From positions 1,054,001 to 1,118,000 of the forward strand of contig NZ_JAHDAP010000001.1 in assembly GCF_018499575.1 (NCBI RefSeq): DNA of 64,000 bases. Reading direction: 5' to 3'. Made by a program: the position numbers and the translations under genes. Below, piece by piece: positions 38,458 to 47,147 of the stretch; position 1 is the first letter of the stretch, and each line of letters begins with the position of its first letter. The stretch comes from Streptococcus infantis. GTDB taxonomy: Bacteria > Bacillota > Bacilli > Lactobacillales > Streptococcaceae. Below the pieces are notes generated by a model. That model made no database searches, was not told the DNA's origin, and was given only the letters and a program-made list of their open reading frames with translations.

Positions 38458-38895
38458 TTATTCTTGTATTCTGATTTCTGCATCTGCTACTAGTTGAGCT
38501 AGAGTTGTTTGACTCAATTCCTGCTCCATTGCCATCTGAATCTTATCTAGTTTTTGATCCAAAACCCCATGGATATTAGCTCCGACAGGACAGTCAGGAT
38601 TGGGATTATCATGGAAACTAAAGAGTTGACCAGTCTTTCCAAGGCATTCCACCGCTTGATAAATATCCAAAAGACTGATATCCTCAAGATTTTTGATAAT
38701 CTCTGCCCCTCCAGTTCCACGCGCGACGGAAATCAAGTCTGCTTTTTTCAGTTGGGACAAGGTTTTACGGATAATAACAGGATTGACTCCAACACTACTA
38801 GCTAGAAAATCACTAGTCACCTTGCTTTCCTTCCCTTTTAGGGCAATGATTACCAACATATGTGTCGCAATGGTAAATCGGCTTGAAATTTGCAT
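38458..38895 (-). CDS. Rrf2-family transcriptional regulator
   Basis: I start at the ATG at 38895 (145 residues), with AAAGGAGG five bases upstream. The N-terminal winged helix reads MQISSRFTIATHML and SDFLASSVGVNPVIIRKTLSQLKKA, then ARGTGGAEI. Only one cysteine (in NPDCPVGANIH) lies in the region where Fe-S Rrf2 proteins have three. It more resembles the YwnA/CymR branch and probably does not hold a cluster. It may regulate itself through a dyad in its promoter. Targets are unknown. Confidence 0.9.
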   Translation of the reverse strand: MQISSRFTIATHMLVIIALKGKESKVTSDFLASSVGVNPVIIRKTLSQLKKADLISVARGTGGAEIIKNLEDISLLDIYQAVECLGKTGQLFSFHDNPNPDCPVGANIHGVLDQKLDKIQMAMEQELSQTTLAQLVADAEIRIQE

Positions 38896-38941
38896 GCAGT
38901 CCTCCTTTATTATCAACAAAGCTCATTCTTCTCTTATATTT

Positions 38942-38969
38942 ATTATACCTTCTAGAGTTGTAATGTCAA
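38942..38969 (-). promoter_or_regulatory. Promoter of the Rrf2 gene with an overlapping dyad
   Basis: TTGACA, 16-base spacer, TATAAT on the minus strand. The -35 overlaps the stop of the upstream phosphoesterase gene. The spacer and -10 contain a partial dyad beginning TTACAACT and ending GGTATAA. Confidence 0.75.
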
Positions 38970-39805
38970 GAGTTACGACTAAGCCAGTCATCCAATTCAA
39001 CATCATGTCCTTGACTTTGAGCGATTTCGTGCAACAAGTCTTGATTGTGGGTATGGTGGATTCCATTGACTAAGCTTTCATAGTATACCTCATAGTAGGG
39101 CAATTTCAAATCCCTAGCCAATTGTAATTCTGACTCAACATCGTAATCAACACGACGAAAATCTATATCTTTCAAGCCTTTTTCATCAAAGTCCAAAATC
39201 ATATACTGGGCCCGCAAATCCTCACGTAGATGTGCTGATAAAAAGAATGGTTGCCCAATTGAGCCTGGGTTCAGGATAAGCTGACCACCACTCCCATAGC
39301 GAAGAAATTGCTGATGAATATGCCCATAAATGGCAATATCACAGTCAGGATTGGTTACCAAACGGTCAAAATCCTCCTGCTTGCCAAGATGGATCAGTTC
39401 TCTTCCCCAATTTTTATCCGGCAAATGATGGCTTATCCCTACCTTCAGATTTCCAAACTGGCGGTGTGTGTGCATGGGAAATGCCTGTAGAGCTTCAATA
39501 TCATCTAGACTAATTTCTTCCATAATATACTGGCATTGGCGCAAGAGGTAGCGATGGCTAGGTCTACTTGTATCTAATTTTCGATGAGCAGCTCGCCATA
39601 AACTCTCTTCCCAATTTCCCAGAACTCGAATCGTAATCGGCAAGTCCTCTAATCGTCTGAGAATATTTTTTCGTCCTGTTCCAGGCATGAGAATATCTCC
39701 CAAGAGCCAATATTCCTCAGCGCCTGCCTTCTCTGCATCCGCTAAAACAGCTTCCAGTGCTTTTGTATTTCCATGGATATCTGAAAGTACCGCAATTTTT
39801 GTCAT
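38966..39805 (-). CDS. Calcineurin-like metallophosphoesterase
   Basis: I start at the ATG at 39805 (279 residues), with GAGGGG close upstream. Metal-binding motifs of the family are intact: AVLSDIHGNTKAL, LLGDILM, GNWEESL, GHIHQQF and the NPGSIGQP signature. These enzymes act on phosphodiesters or phosphomonoesters; the substrate here is unknown. It diverges from the universal stress gene and is followed by the Rrf2 gene. Confidence 0.88.
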   Translation of the reverse strand: MTKIAVLSDIHGNTKALEAVLADAEKAGAEEYWLLGDILMPGTGRKNILRRLEDLPITIRVLGNWEESLWRAAHRKLDTSRPSHRYLLRQCQYIMEEISLDDIEALQAFPMHTHRQFGNLKVGISHHLPDKNWGRELIHLGKQEDFDRLVTNPDCDIAIYGHIHQQFLRYGSGGQLILNPGSIGQPFFLSAHLREDLRAQYMILDFDEKGLKDIDFRRVDYDVESELQLARDLKLPYYEVYYESLVNGIHHTHNQDLLHEIAQSQGHDVELDDWLSRNS

Positions 39806-39833
39806 ATGATCCCCTCTTGCCTTCTCTCCTTTA

Positions 39834-39861
39834 ATTATAACACTCTCAAAATTAAAGTCAA
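39834..39861 (-). promoter_or_regulatory. Promoter of the phosphoesterase gene
   Basis: TTGACT, 16-base spacer, TATAAT on the minus strand. Confidence 0.7.
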
Positions 39862-39887
39862 AAAGCAATTTTGCTATCATGTTTTAC

Positions 39888-39916
39888 TTTACTTTTTTAG
39901 TGAAAAGGATTACAAT
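39888..39916 (+). promoter_or_regulatory. Promoter of the universal stress gene
   Basis: TTTACT, 17-base spacer, TACAAT. It lies 31 bases upstream of the ATG. Confidence 0.5.
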
Positions 39917-39947
39917 GAAGGTGATAAGAAATGAGGAGGTTTTTGCT

Positions 39948-40400
39948 ATGACACAACGTTACGAAAACATCATGGTAGCAGTCGACGGTTCTAAAGAAGC
40001 TGATTTGGCTTTTATCAAAGGAGTTCAGTCAGCATTACGTAACCAGGCTAAATTAACCATCGCCCATGTAATTGATACTCGTGCTCTTCAAAGCATTTCA
40101 ACATTCGATGCAGAAGTTTACGAAGAGCTACAAGTCGAGGCACAAGACTTGATGGCAGAATATGAAAAGCGTGCAAGAGACGCTGGTCTGAATGATATTC
40201 AAGTTGTCATCGAAATGGGAAATCCTAAAACTCTTTTGGCTAAAACAATCCCTGATCAAGAACACGTTGATTTGATTTTGGTTGGAGCAACAGGGCTTAA
40301 CGCCTTCGAACGTTTGCTTGTCGGATCTTCATCAGAATATATCCTACGCCATACAAGTGTTGACCTTCTCGTCGTTCGAGACAAGGATAAAACTTTATAA
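39948..40400 (+). CDS. Universal stress protein UspA family
   Basis: I use the ATG at 39948 (150 residues), since GAGGAGG stands eight bases upstream; the open frame runs further back without a signal. IMVAVDGSKEADLAF begins the fold. VGATGLNAFERLLVGSSSEYIL is the ATP-binding G-2X-G-9X-G(S/T) motif, so it is likely an ATP-binding Usp. The role is a general stress response, not defined here. It converges on the HAD-MazG gene and shares a terminator with it. Confidence 0.93.
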   Translation: MTQRYENIMVAVDGSKEADLAFIKGVQSALRNQAKLTIAHVIDTRALQSISTFDAEVYEELQVEAQDLMAEYEKRARDAGLNDIQVVIEMGNPKTLLAKTIPDQEHVDLILVGATGLNAFERLLVGSSSEYILRHTSVDLLVVRDKDKTL

Positions 40401-40441
40401 ACCAAAAATAAAAGGAGCAGATGCTCCTTTTATTTTTGGTT
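40400..40441. terminator. Bidirectional terminator, perfect 20-bp inverted repeat
   Basis: 40400-40419 and 40422-40441 are exact inverted copies with a two-base centre (GGAGCA, GA, TGCTCC at the core). It contains the last base of the stress gene stop and the final codons and stop of the HAD-MazG gene. Confidence 0.92.
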
Positions 40442-41821
40442 TTCTCTTTCCTTATGACGTTCATAAGCCTTGATTTGGCGCTCTATCTCCTTTTTGATCG
40501 CAGGTTCTGGGGCGTATTTTTCTTTCCAGTTATCTGGTTTCAAGATTTTGTGGGTTACTGGATCAAAATGAGCCTTACCATCTGGGAAGATTTTACCCAT
40601 GTTTGCTTGATGGACAATCTCAAAGATTCTCTCTGGGTCTACCCCCATTAAAACGAAACTTCCATAAGTAAAGTAGAGCGTGTCAATCAAAGCATCCACT
40701 TGACCAACGAGGGTTTTCTCAGCTGGTGTTGACTGAGATACTTTTTCGGCAGCTATATCAAGTGCTTGGTGTAAATCCTGCACAGCTTGTTGGAATTCCT
40801 CTTCAGAATTGCTTGCAGCACGGACAAATTCAACTAACTCTTCAATCTTAAAGCCAGCACGGTGGGTCGCCCCTTCTAAATCCCAAGCTATAGGTTCTTC
40901 TTGAGTTCGCTCATCCATCATACGATGGAAGGTCTTAACCTTGTTGAAATGATAGTCACGACTGACAAAGACTTTTTCAGAAGACAGAACTCCAAAATAT
41001 TCCAAAGCCTTGTGAATCCCATCGTTTTGGTTGCTGGCAGTAATATGCTTGGCAACTTCTTTTACGCTGCTACTACCATTTCCCATGGCAACAGACATCC
41101 CAACACCAGCCAACATTTCCAAATCATTATCCGAGTCTCCAAAAGCCATGACTTGATTGAGATCAAAACCATACTCTTTCCCGACACGACGGATCCCCTC
41201 TAACTTAGAATTTCCTTGATTGATAATATCGGCCGCGAAAGGATTACTTCTGGTAAACTTCAGATGGTTTAGTTCTTCAGCAGCATGGTTTGTCTCCTCA
41301 GGTGTCATCAGCATGAGGACCTGATAGATTGGTTGGTTGATTAAGTCCAACAAATCATCTTCCTTCTGAGGAAGGGCCTTGCTGATCATCCGATTAAAGG
41401 AATGACTTACAGTACGCGTTAAGAACTTAGGCACAAAACGACTAACTAATTGTGACAGAGGACTGAGCCCAAAGGACATAATCCGAGAACCGACAACGTC
41501 TTGTCGCGTTCCCATGGCAATCTCTTTTCGATTTTTCTTAGCATAAGAGATGATTTGTCTGAGACTTCTCTTATCAATAGGGCTAGCAAAAAGAACACGA
41601 TCTTTGTTAAAGATATATTGGCCATTGTAGGTCACTGCAAAATCCAGATCCAAATCATCCATCAAATCCTTAACAAAAAAAGGTCCTCGCCCTGTTGCTA
41701 CCCCAACAAGCACCCCTTGTTCTTTCACAATCTTGATAGCTTCCTTAGTGGACTTCAAAACACTCTTACTGTCATTTACAAGCGTTCCATCAATATCAAA
41801 AAAAACAGCTTTGACTTCCAT
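40430..41821 (-). CDS. HAD-IIB (Cof-type) phosphatase fused to a MazG-like domain
   Basis: A 463-residue two-domain protein. Residues 1-275 are a HAD-IIB phosphatase, with FFDIDGTLVND at 8-18 and GDSDNDLEML near 229-238. Residues ~295-440 look like an all-helical MazG/PRA-PH pyrophosphohydrolase, with KIEELVEF and VDALIDTLYFTYG supplying acidic metal ligands. The C-terminal ~40 residues are charged. The two activities could act in sequence on a nucleotide (NTP to NMP to nucleoside); that is inference. The architecture is known in streptococci. Confidence 0.88.
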   Translation of the reverse strand: MEVKAVFFDIDGTLVNDSKSVLKSTKEAIKIVKEQGVLVGVATGRGPFFVKDLMDDLDLDFAVTYNGQYIFNKDRVLFASPIDKRSLRQIISYAKKNRKEIAMGTRQDVVGSRIMSFGLSPLSQLVSRFVPKFLTRTVSHSFNRMISKALPQKEDDLLDLINQPIYQVLMLMTPEETNHAAEELNHLKFTRSNPFAADIINQGNSKLEGIRRVGKEYGFDLNQVMAFGDSDNDLEMLAGVGMSVAMGNGSSSVKEVAKHITASNQNDGIHKALEYFGVLSSEKVFVSRDYHFNKVKTFHRMMDERTQEEPIAWDLEGATHRAGFKIEELVEFVRAASNSEEEFQQAVQDLHQALDIAAEKVSQSTPAEKTLVGQVDALIDTLYFTYGSFVLMGVDPERIFEIVHQANMGKIFPDGKAHFDPVTHKILKPDNWKEKYAPEPAIKKEIERQIKAYERHKERENQK

Positions 41822-41886
41822 TCTATCTCATTCCTTTCTTTTATGATACAATGATTATACCACATTTCAGAAAAAGTGAGTGAATC

Positions 41887-42849
41887 ATGACTAAGAAAAT
41901 CCTTGTTTTACATACTGGTGGCACTATCTCCATGCAGGCAGATGAATCTGGAGCTGTAAGGACTAGTGTTGATAACCCTATGAACCATATCTCTAATCCT
42001 CTAGAAGGTGTCGAAGTCCATTCCTTGGATTTTTTAAATTTACCTAGCCCACACATCAAGCCCAAGCATATGTTAGCTCTTTACAAAAAGATAAAAGAAG
42101 AGGCATCGTCCTATGATGGTGTTGTGATTACACATGGGACAGATACCCTAGAAGAAACGGCTTATTTCCTCGATACCATGGAAGTCCCTCATATGCCTAT
42201 CGTCCTGACAGGCGCTATGAGAAGCTCCAATGAACTAGGAAGCGATGGCGTCTACAATTATCTCAGTGCCCTACGCGTCGCGAGTGACGATAAAGCTGCT
42301 GACAAGGGTGTCTTGGTCGTGATGAATGACGAAATTCACGCTGCTAAGTATGTGACCAAGACGCATACGACGAATGTTAGCACCTTTCAAACACCGACCC
42401 ATGGCCCTCTTGGGCTCATTATGAAGCAGGAAATTCTCTACTTCAAAACGGCTGAACCTCGTGTTCGTTTTGACCTTGAGAGCATTCAAGGGTTGGTCCC
42501 TATTATCCCTGTTTATGCGGGCATGACCGATGAACTTCTCGATTTACTTCCTGTTAACCAACTAGATGGATTGATTATTCAGGCTTTTGGCGCTGGAAAT
42601 GTACCAAAGGAAACAGCTGAAAAATTAAAATCTCTCAGTCAAGCAGGACTTCCTATTGCACTAGTCTCACGTTGTTTCAATGGGATTGCAGAACCTGTTT
42701 ACGCCTACGAAGGCGGTGGTGTTTGTCTTCAGAATGATGGTGTATATTTTGTAAAAGAACTAAACGCTCAGAAAGCGCGGCTAAAGCTCCTCATTGCAGT
42801 TAATGCAGGACTTAAAGGTGACGAGCTCCGAGCATATATGGAAGGATAA
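41887..42849 (+). CDS. L-asparaginase, type I family
   Basis: A 320-residue amidohydrolase that converts asparagine to aspartate and ammonia. VLHTGGTISM (7-16) holds the first catalytic Thr, and VITHGTDTLEETAY (about 80-93) holds the second Thr-Asp pair. There is no signal peptide, so it is cytoplasmic. Length fits. The start ATG follows GTGAGTGA rather than a strong ribosome-binding site. It converges on ccpA with a two-way terminator between them. Confidence 0.93.
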   Translation: MTKKILVLHTGGTISMQADESGAVRTSVDNPMNHISNPLEGVEVHSLDFLNLPSPHIKPKHMLALYKKIKEEASSYDGVVITHGTDTLEETAYFLDTMEVPHMPIVLTGAMRSSNELGSDGVYNYLSALRVASDDKAADKGVLVVMNDEIHAAKYVTKTHTTNVSTFQTPTHGPLGLIMKQEILYFKTAEPRVRFDLESIQGLVPIIPVYAGMTDELLDLLPVNQLDGLIIQAFGAGNVPKETAEKLKSLSQAGLPIALVSRCFNGIAEPVYAYEGGGVCLQNDGVYFVKELNAQKARLKLLIAVNAGLKGDELRAYMEG

Positions 42850-42850
42850 G

Positions 42851-42888
42851 AAAAACCCAGGAAATCAGTTAGATTCCTGGGGATTTTT
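42851..42888. terminator. Bidirectional terminator between asparaginase gene and ccpA
   Basis: CCCAGGAA and TTCCTGGG form the core stem around ten bases, with A-runs and T-runs outside on both strands. Confidence 0.85.
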
Positions 42889-42889
42889 A

Positions 42890-43897
42890 TTACTTTTTGC
42901 GAGTTGATTTGCGTTCTGTCAAACCGTGAGGGAGAAGAACTTCACGTTCCTCCAATTCTTCCTTATGCATAATCTTCGTCAACATACGCATACTGATCGC
43001 ACCAAGGTCATACAAGGGTTGTGCGATAGTTGTCAAATTTGGTCGAGTATAGCGTGCGATTTGAGAATCATCACTTGTAATGATTTCAAAGTCTTCTGGT
43101 ACTGAAATGCCATGGTCAGCCAAACCATTCAAGAGACCTGCCGCTAATTCATCACCCGTCACAATAGCTGCTGTTGCTTTAGAAGAAATCAAGCGTTCTG
43201 CCAAGGCATAACCATCGTCATAGCGATATTTTGATTCGAATACAAGACCTTCACTATAGTTGACTCCAGCTTCTTTCAAAGCTTCCTTATATCCAACCAA
43301 GCGAACCTTACCATTGATATCATCAACTAAGGGACCACTCACAAAAGCAATCTTTTTGTTACGTTTCAACAAATGGCGAACAGCATCCGCAGTAGCATTC
43401 TTATAGTCAATATTGACACTTGGAAGCTGGTGTTCTACGTCCACTGTTCCTGCAAGAACTACAGGGGTGCGTGAGCGTGAAAACTCTGAACGAATCTTTT
43501 CTGTCAAATGGTAGCCCATAAAGATAATACCATCGACTTGTTTTGAAAAGAGTGTATTAACTACTGCTACTTCTTTTTCATCATCTTCATCGCTATTAGC
43601 AAGGACGATGTTGTATTTGTACATTTCGGCAATATCATCAATCCCTTTTGCCAGAGCAGCGAAATAAGTATTTGTGATATCTGGAATGACAACACCAACA
43701 GTTGTTGTTCGTTTGCTTGCCAAGCCACGAGCTACTGCATTGGGACGATAGTCTAGGCGTTCAATAACCTCTAGAACTTTCTTACGAGTGTTCTCTTTGA
43801 CATTCTTATTACCATTGACTACACGACTGACTGTTGCCATTGAAACTCCTGCTTCTCGGGCAACGTCATAAATTGTTACTGTATCATCTGTGTTCAT
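42890..43897 (-). CDS. ccpA: Catabolite control protein A
   Basis: A 335-residue LacI-family regulator. The N-terminal helix-turn-helix reads VTIYDVAREAGVSMATVSRVVNG (about 7-29), followed by the hinge LDYRPNAVARGLASKRT. The C-terminal core binds HPr-Ser-P; the partner loop RLISSKATAAIVTGDELAAG is typical of CcpA. It represses or activates genes with cre sites when preferred sugars are present. A cre-like site overlaps its own promoter. AAAGGAAA precedes the ATG. Confidence 0.97.
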   Translation of the reverse strand: MNTDDTVTIYDVAREAGVSMATVSRVVNGNKNVKENTRKKVLEVIERLDYRPNAVARGLASKRTTTVGVVIPDITNTYFAALAKGIDDIAEMYKYNIVLANSDEDDEKEVAVVNTLFSKQVDGIIFMGYHLTEKIRSEFSRSRTPVVLAGTVDVEHQLPSVNIDYKNATADAVRHLLKRNKKIAFVSGPLVDDINGKVRLVGYKEALKEAGVNYSEGLVFESKYRYDDGYALAERLISSKATAAIVTGDELAAGLLNGLADHGISVPEDFEIITSDDSQIARYTRPNLTTIAQPLYDLGAISMRMLTKIMHKEELEEREVLLPHGLTERKSTRKK

Positions 43898-43949
43898 ACC
43901 GTTTCCTTTCTAATGTTGAAAATTTTGTTTTCATGTTTACACCATTACT

Positions 43950-43978
43950 AGTTTACCACTAATTGTAAGCATTTTCAA
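43950..43978 (-). promoter_or_regulatory. Promoter of ccpA
   Basis: TTGAAA, 17-base spacer, TAAACT on the minus strand, overlapped by a cre-like site. Confidence 0.6.
43964..43977 (+). promoter_or_regulatory. cre-like site at the ccpA promoter
   Basis: TGTAAGCATTTTCA, matching TGWAANCGNTNWCA at all defined positions but one (A for the central G). It covers most of the -35 of ccpA, so CcpA could repress itself. Confidence 0.6.
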
Positions 43979-44055
43979 GGGATATATAAAGTTTCTTTGA
44001 AAAAATTTCACCGATAATCATATTTTTGTAATCAGTTTACTTTTCTTGATTTTTA

Positions 44056-44084
44056 GGCCAGTTTGCAGTATGATAATAAAAAAT
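44056..44084 (+). promoter_or_regulatory. Promoter of the DUF960 gene
   Basis: TTGATT, 17-base spacer, TATGAT, with AGGAGG and the ATG following closely. Confidence 0.55.
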
Positions 44085-44100
44085 TAAGTAGGAGGTATCA

Positions 44101-44418
44101 ATGGCTTTTACGGATTCACATAGACGTTGTGCCAGCTTTGGTGTGGTAACCAATCTCCCAGACGATGTCATCGACTCAATCTGGTATATTATCGATCATT
44201 TTTTAAAGCATGTATTTGAACTAGAAGATGAGTTAGAATTTCAACTTTTAAACAGTAACGGTTCCATCACCTTCCGTTTTTCAAGCGAGCATCTACCTAC
44301 AACGATTGACTTCGATTTTAATCATCCCTTTGACCCATTGTATCCACCGAAAGTACTTGTTATGGATATGGACGGCAAGGAAACTATCCTCCTCCCTGAA
44401 GAAAATGACCTATTTTAA
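44101..44418 (+). CDS. DUF960-family protein
   Basis: A 105-residue soluble acidic protein of the DUF960 family, common in streptococci and lactobacilli. Sequence from residue 3 is FTDSHRRCASFGVVTNLPD, and a C-terminal half with FDFNHPFDPLYPP follows. Function is unknown. AGGAGG lies five bases before the ATG. It stands alone on the plus strand between ccpA and the folate cluster and ends in a two-way terminator. Confidence 0.8.
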   Translation: MAFTDSHRRCASFGVVTNLPDDVIDSIWYIIDHFLKHVFELEDELEFQLLNSNGSITFRFSSEHLPTTIDFDFNHPFDPLYPPKVLVMDMDGKETILLPEENDLF

Positions 44419-44445
44419 AAACTCTAGCCTTCTGACTAGAGTTTT
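44418..44445. terminator. Bidirectional terminator after the DUF960 gene and the folate operon
   Basis: AAAACTCTAG and CTAGAGTTTT form a ten-pair stem around an eight-base loop, with further T or A runs outside. Confidence 0.88.
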
Positions 44446-44453
44446 ATTTTTTT

Positions 44454-45737
44454 TTAATAAACAGAACGACTGACTACGATGCCACTCGGTTTTTTAAATT
44501 CTAAATCAAGATAGTCCTGATAAGTCCCAGGAACGATAAAACCTTGGGGACTCAGGATATCAGTTCCAGCCTCTCCAACAATAGAGTCGGCCAATAGAAC
44601 ACAGTTGGTACTGAGAACAAAGTAGGTTTTAAATTTAGATGATGTGAACTTATAGAGTGTCGCATCAGCCTCGTATTTCAGCTGATAAGAGTAGGTATGT
44701 TTGACCTCTCCTTCCCTTCTTTTCAGCAGTTGTGAACTTGGCTCCCAAGGTATCAAGAGGCTTTCTATCTCTCTCAATCGTTCTTCGATGGCTTTTTTCT
44801 GTTGTTCAGAAAGGCTTAAACCATAGGCGAATAGGGTTTTCTGGCTTTCTCTCTTACAAAGTTCAATATATTTTTCACGATTAGCCTTAAATAATACTCC
44901 GTCACCGATTGCCCCAAACAAGCGCTCTGAGTGAGGGTCATAAGAACCGTAGGAAATAACCTGACCTTGGTAGCAAATATCTACATGGCCCATGGCCAAG
45001 AAGAAGGATGATTCTGAAGTATGGATGAAAATTTCTAAGTCAACAGATTTTTCATTTTTTCTCTCCAAATGCACTTCGTTTTCTTCCGTCTGATGGGTAG
45101 CTAAGGTTTCATTCCATCTTCGTAAGGTACTAATAGGAATTAAAGCCGTCACAAATATAGGCAGTGTCATTCTCATTCTGCGCTTGAGCTTTGGATTACT
45201 TCTCCCTTTTTCAAAAAAGAATCCATCCCTGACACTACTCGCTCCCAACATGATTAAGTAAAAACCAAGCAGGAGCAACTCAAAATTTGTTGCATCATGA
45301 AAAGGGGAGATACTATAGAGACCAAATCCCATCATCCACAAAGCATCGAATAAGTAATTGACCCTTGGGCGAATATGATTCTTCCGATAAATCAACCAGG
45401 TAATCAGGCTAATCAGACCTGTAAACAATTGATAACTACCAATAGAAATAACCAAGACATAGAGGGCAATCCCCTGCAAGATGACAGAGTCAAATAGAAT
45501 GACTGCAAGAAAGAGTTTGGCTAGAGTTACAAAAATATTTTCTCTGCGAGACTTTTCCTGAAACCATCGCGTCAATAGTTGCCAAACGGCAGACAAAGAA
45601 AAATAACCCATTAATAGCTGGTAACCTAACATCGGTACCAGCTGCCCAAAACAAATCAAGAGAAGGCCTAGGGTTATGGCTACTGCACCCTCCCCTAGAC
45701 TTCTCCATTTACTATAAGTTTCGGAAAACTTAGGCAT
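44454..45737 (-). CDS. Conserved membrane protein at the end of the folate operon
   Basis: A 427-residue protein with about six transmembrane helices in the first ~195 residues, in an arrangement resembling HdeD/DUF308 proteins ([17 protein letters not shown], then [17 protein letters not shown]). A soluble domain of ~220 residues follows and I recognise no family for it. It overlaps folBK by 8 bases, so it is translated with the folate enzymes and is the last gene of the operon. A link to folate metabolism or transport is only inferred from position. Confidence 0.75.
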   Translation of the reverse strand: MPKFSETYSKWRSLGEGAVAITLGLLLICFGQLVPMLGYQLLMGYFSLSAVWQLLTRWFQEKSRRENIFVTLAKLFLAVILFDSVILQGIALYVLVISIGSYQLFTGLISLITWLIYRKNHIRPRVNYLFDALWMMGFGLYSISPFHDATNFELLLLGFYLIMLGASSVRDGFFFEKGRSNPKLKRRMRMTLPIFVTALIPISTLRRWNETLATHQTEENEVHLERKNEKSVDLEIFIHTSESSFFLAMGHVDICYQGQVISYGSYDPHSERLFGAIGDGVLFKANREKYIELCKRESQKTLFAYGLSLSEQQKKAIEERLREIESLLIPWEPSSQLLKRREGEVKHTYSYQLKYEADATLYKFTSSKFKTYFVLSTNCVLLADSIVGEAGTDILSPQGFIVPGTYQDYLDLEFKKPSGIVVSRSVY

Positions 45738-46551
45738 TTTCTTTCTCCAATTGACTATATAAGTGACGAATCGGTTGTCCTAGCACTGGATGAATAAAAT
45801 GCGGAGCTATTTCTTGAAGGGATTCTAGGACAAAAAGGCGCTCGGGAATATAGGGATGCGGCAAGATGAGGGCGTCAGTATAGATCACTTGGTCCTCTAC
45901 AAAGAGCAAATCCAAGTCAATCAAGCGTGGTCCCCAATGTACCTCTCTAACTCGTCCCATTTCTGACTCAATCGCCAACAAGGTTTCTAACAAGATTGGA
46001 GCTGGCAACCAGGTTTCCACTTCAATGACTTGATTGGCAAAGCTAGCTTGCTCTACCCCGCCCCAAGGTTCAGTCGTAATTACGCTAGACTCCTTGAGAA
46101 CATGGATGCCACGAGCTCGCATTTTATCAATCGCTTGCTCAAGATTAGCTGTCTTATCACCCATATTACTTCCTAGAGCGATAAAAGCTCGTTGTTTACG
46201 ACGATGGATGGTTACTGAACAGGTATCTAGTGGTAAATGGACAGGTGCCCATGGTTTTTTAAGTTCTAGCTCAATTTCTTGAACGATAGGGTAAGTATCA
46301 AAAGTTCGTTCTACTAGTTTATAAGCTACTGTTTCAATCAGGTCTTCAGTGGTTTCCTGGAACCAAGTCGTCCATTGCTGACAAAGTTCTCCATAATGGA
46401 TAGAAGACTCCAAGTCCAACTCCGTCGCAGCCTTGGTCATATCATAGGATAAGCTAGCTGAAATGACAAACTTTTGCCCTAATTCCTTCTCACTAGGGAA
46501 GAGTCCATGAAAGGCGAAAACTTCCAGATCCTTAATGCGCAATTGATCCAT
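45730..46551 (-). CDS. sulD: Bifunctional dihydroneopterin aldolase / HPPK (SulD type)
   Basis: A 273-residue fusion. The N-terminal ~118 residues are FolB, which cleaves dihydroneopterin to hydroxymethyl-dihydropterin ([20 protein letters not shown]...). The rest is FolK, which adds pyrophosphate from ATP ([12 protein letters not shown] at 132-143, [12 protein letters not shown]). This fusion is the pneumococcal SulD arrangement. It supplies the substrate of dihydropteroate synthase, encoded three genes upstream. An A/T-rich hairpin separates it from folE. Confidence 0.95.
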   Translation of the reverse strand: MDQLRIKDLEVFAFHGLFPSEKELGQKFVISASLSYDMTKAATELDLESSIHYGELCQQWTTWFQETTEDLIETVAYKLVERTFDTYPIVQEIELELKKPWAPVHLPLDTCSVTIHRRKQRAFIALGSNMGDKTANLEQAIDKMRARGIHVLKESSVITTEPWGGVEQASFANQVIEVETWLPAPILLETLLAIESEMGRVREVHWGPRLIDLDLLFVEDQVIYTDALILPHPYIPERLFVLESLQEIAPHFIHPVLGQPIRHLYSQLEKENA

Positions 46552-46568
46552 AACTAGTCCTTTCTAGA

Positions 46569-46591
46569 AAAAATCGTTTGAAGCGATTTTT
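46569..46591 (-). terminator. Weak hairpin between folE and folBK, possible attenuator
   Basis: AAAAATCG and CGATTTTT pair around seven bases, overlapping the folE stop. A T-run ends it on the minus strand. Mostly A-T pairs, so read-through is likely. Confidence 0.4.
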
Positions 46592-47144
46592 ATAACCCCA
46601 TGAGACGGTATGCTTGATCTCGAAGATCTTTGTCTGTCTCAAATACTCCACGAGCTACTGTTGTCAAGGTTGCAGTTCCTGGTTTTCGAACACCTCGCAT
46701 GCTCATACACATATGCTCTGCTTCAATCACAACAAATGCTCCCTTAGCACCTAGATATTCCATCAAAGCATCGGCCACTTCGATATTCAAGCGTTCTTGA
46801 ATCTGTGGCTTTTTAGCATAAACTTCAACTGTACGTGCTAGCTTTGACAAACCTGCCACGCGTCCATCTGGAATGTAGGCGATATGGGCTTTCCCATAAA
46901 ACGGTAAGAAGTGGTGTTCACACATGGTATGGAAAAAAATATCCTTTTCCACTACCATATTGTCATCAATAATCTCAAAGGATTTTGACAAATGTTCCTC
47001 TGCAGTTTGACCAAGTCCTGAAAAAATCTCTTGGTACATGCGAGCTACACGGGCAGGAGTTTCCTGCAAGCCTTCGCGGTTGACATCTTCACCTACTGCC
47101 TCGATAATCATTTTGACAGCCGTCTCAATTTTTTGTGTATCCAT
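46590..47144 (-). CDS. folE: GTP cyclohydrolase I
   Basis: A 184-residue enzyme that opens and rearranges GTP to dihydroneopterin triphosphate, the first step of folate synthesis. Zinc ligands are seen in [15 protein letters not shown] (about 72-86) and [11 protein letters not shown] (about 145-155). It works as a homodecamer. It corresponds to pneumococcal sulC. It starts 3 bases after folC ends, in the same operon. Confidence 0.97.
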   Translation of the reverse strand: MDTQKIETAVKMIIEAVGEDVNREGLQETPARVARMYQEIFSGLGQTAEEHLSKSFEIIDDNMVVEKDIFFHTMCEHHFLPFYGKAHIAYIPDGRVAGLSKLARTVEVYAKKPQIQERLNIEVADALMEYLGAKGAFVVIEAEHMCMSMRGVRKPGTATLTTVARGVFETDKDLRDQAYRLMGL

Positions 47145-47147
47145 TCG

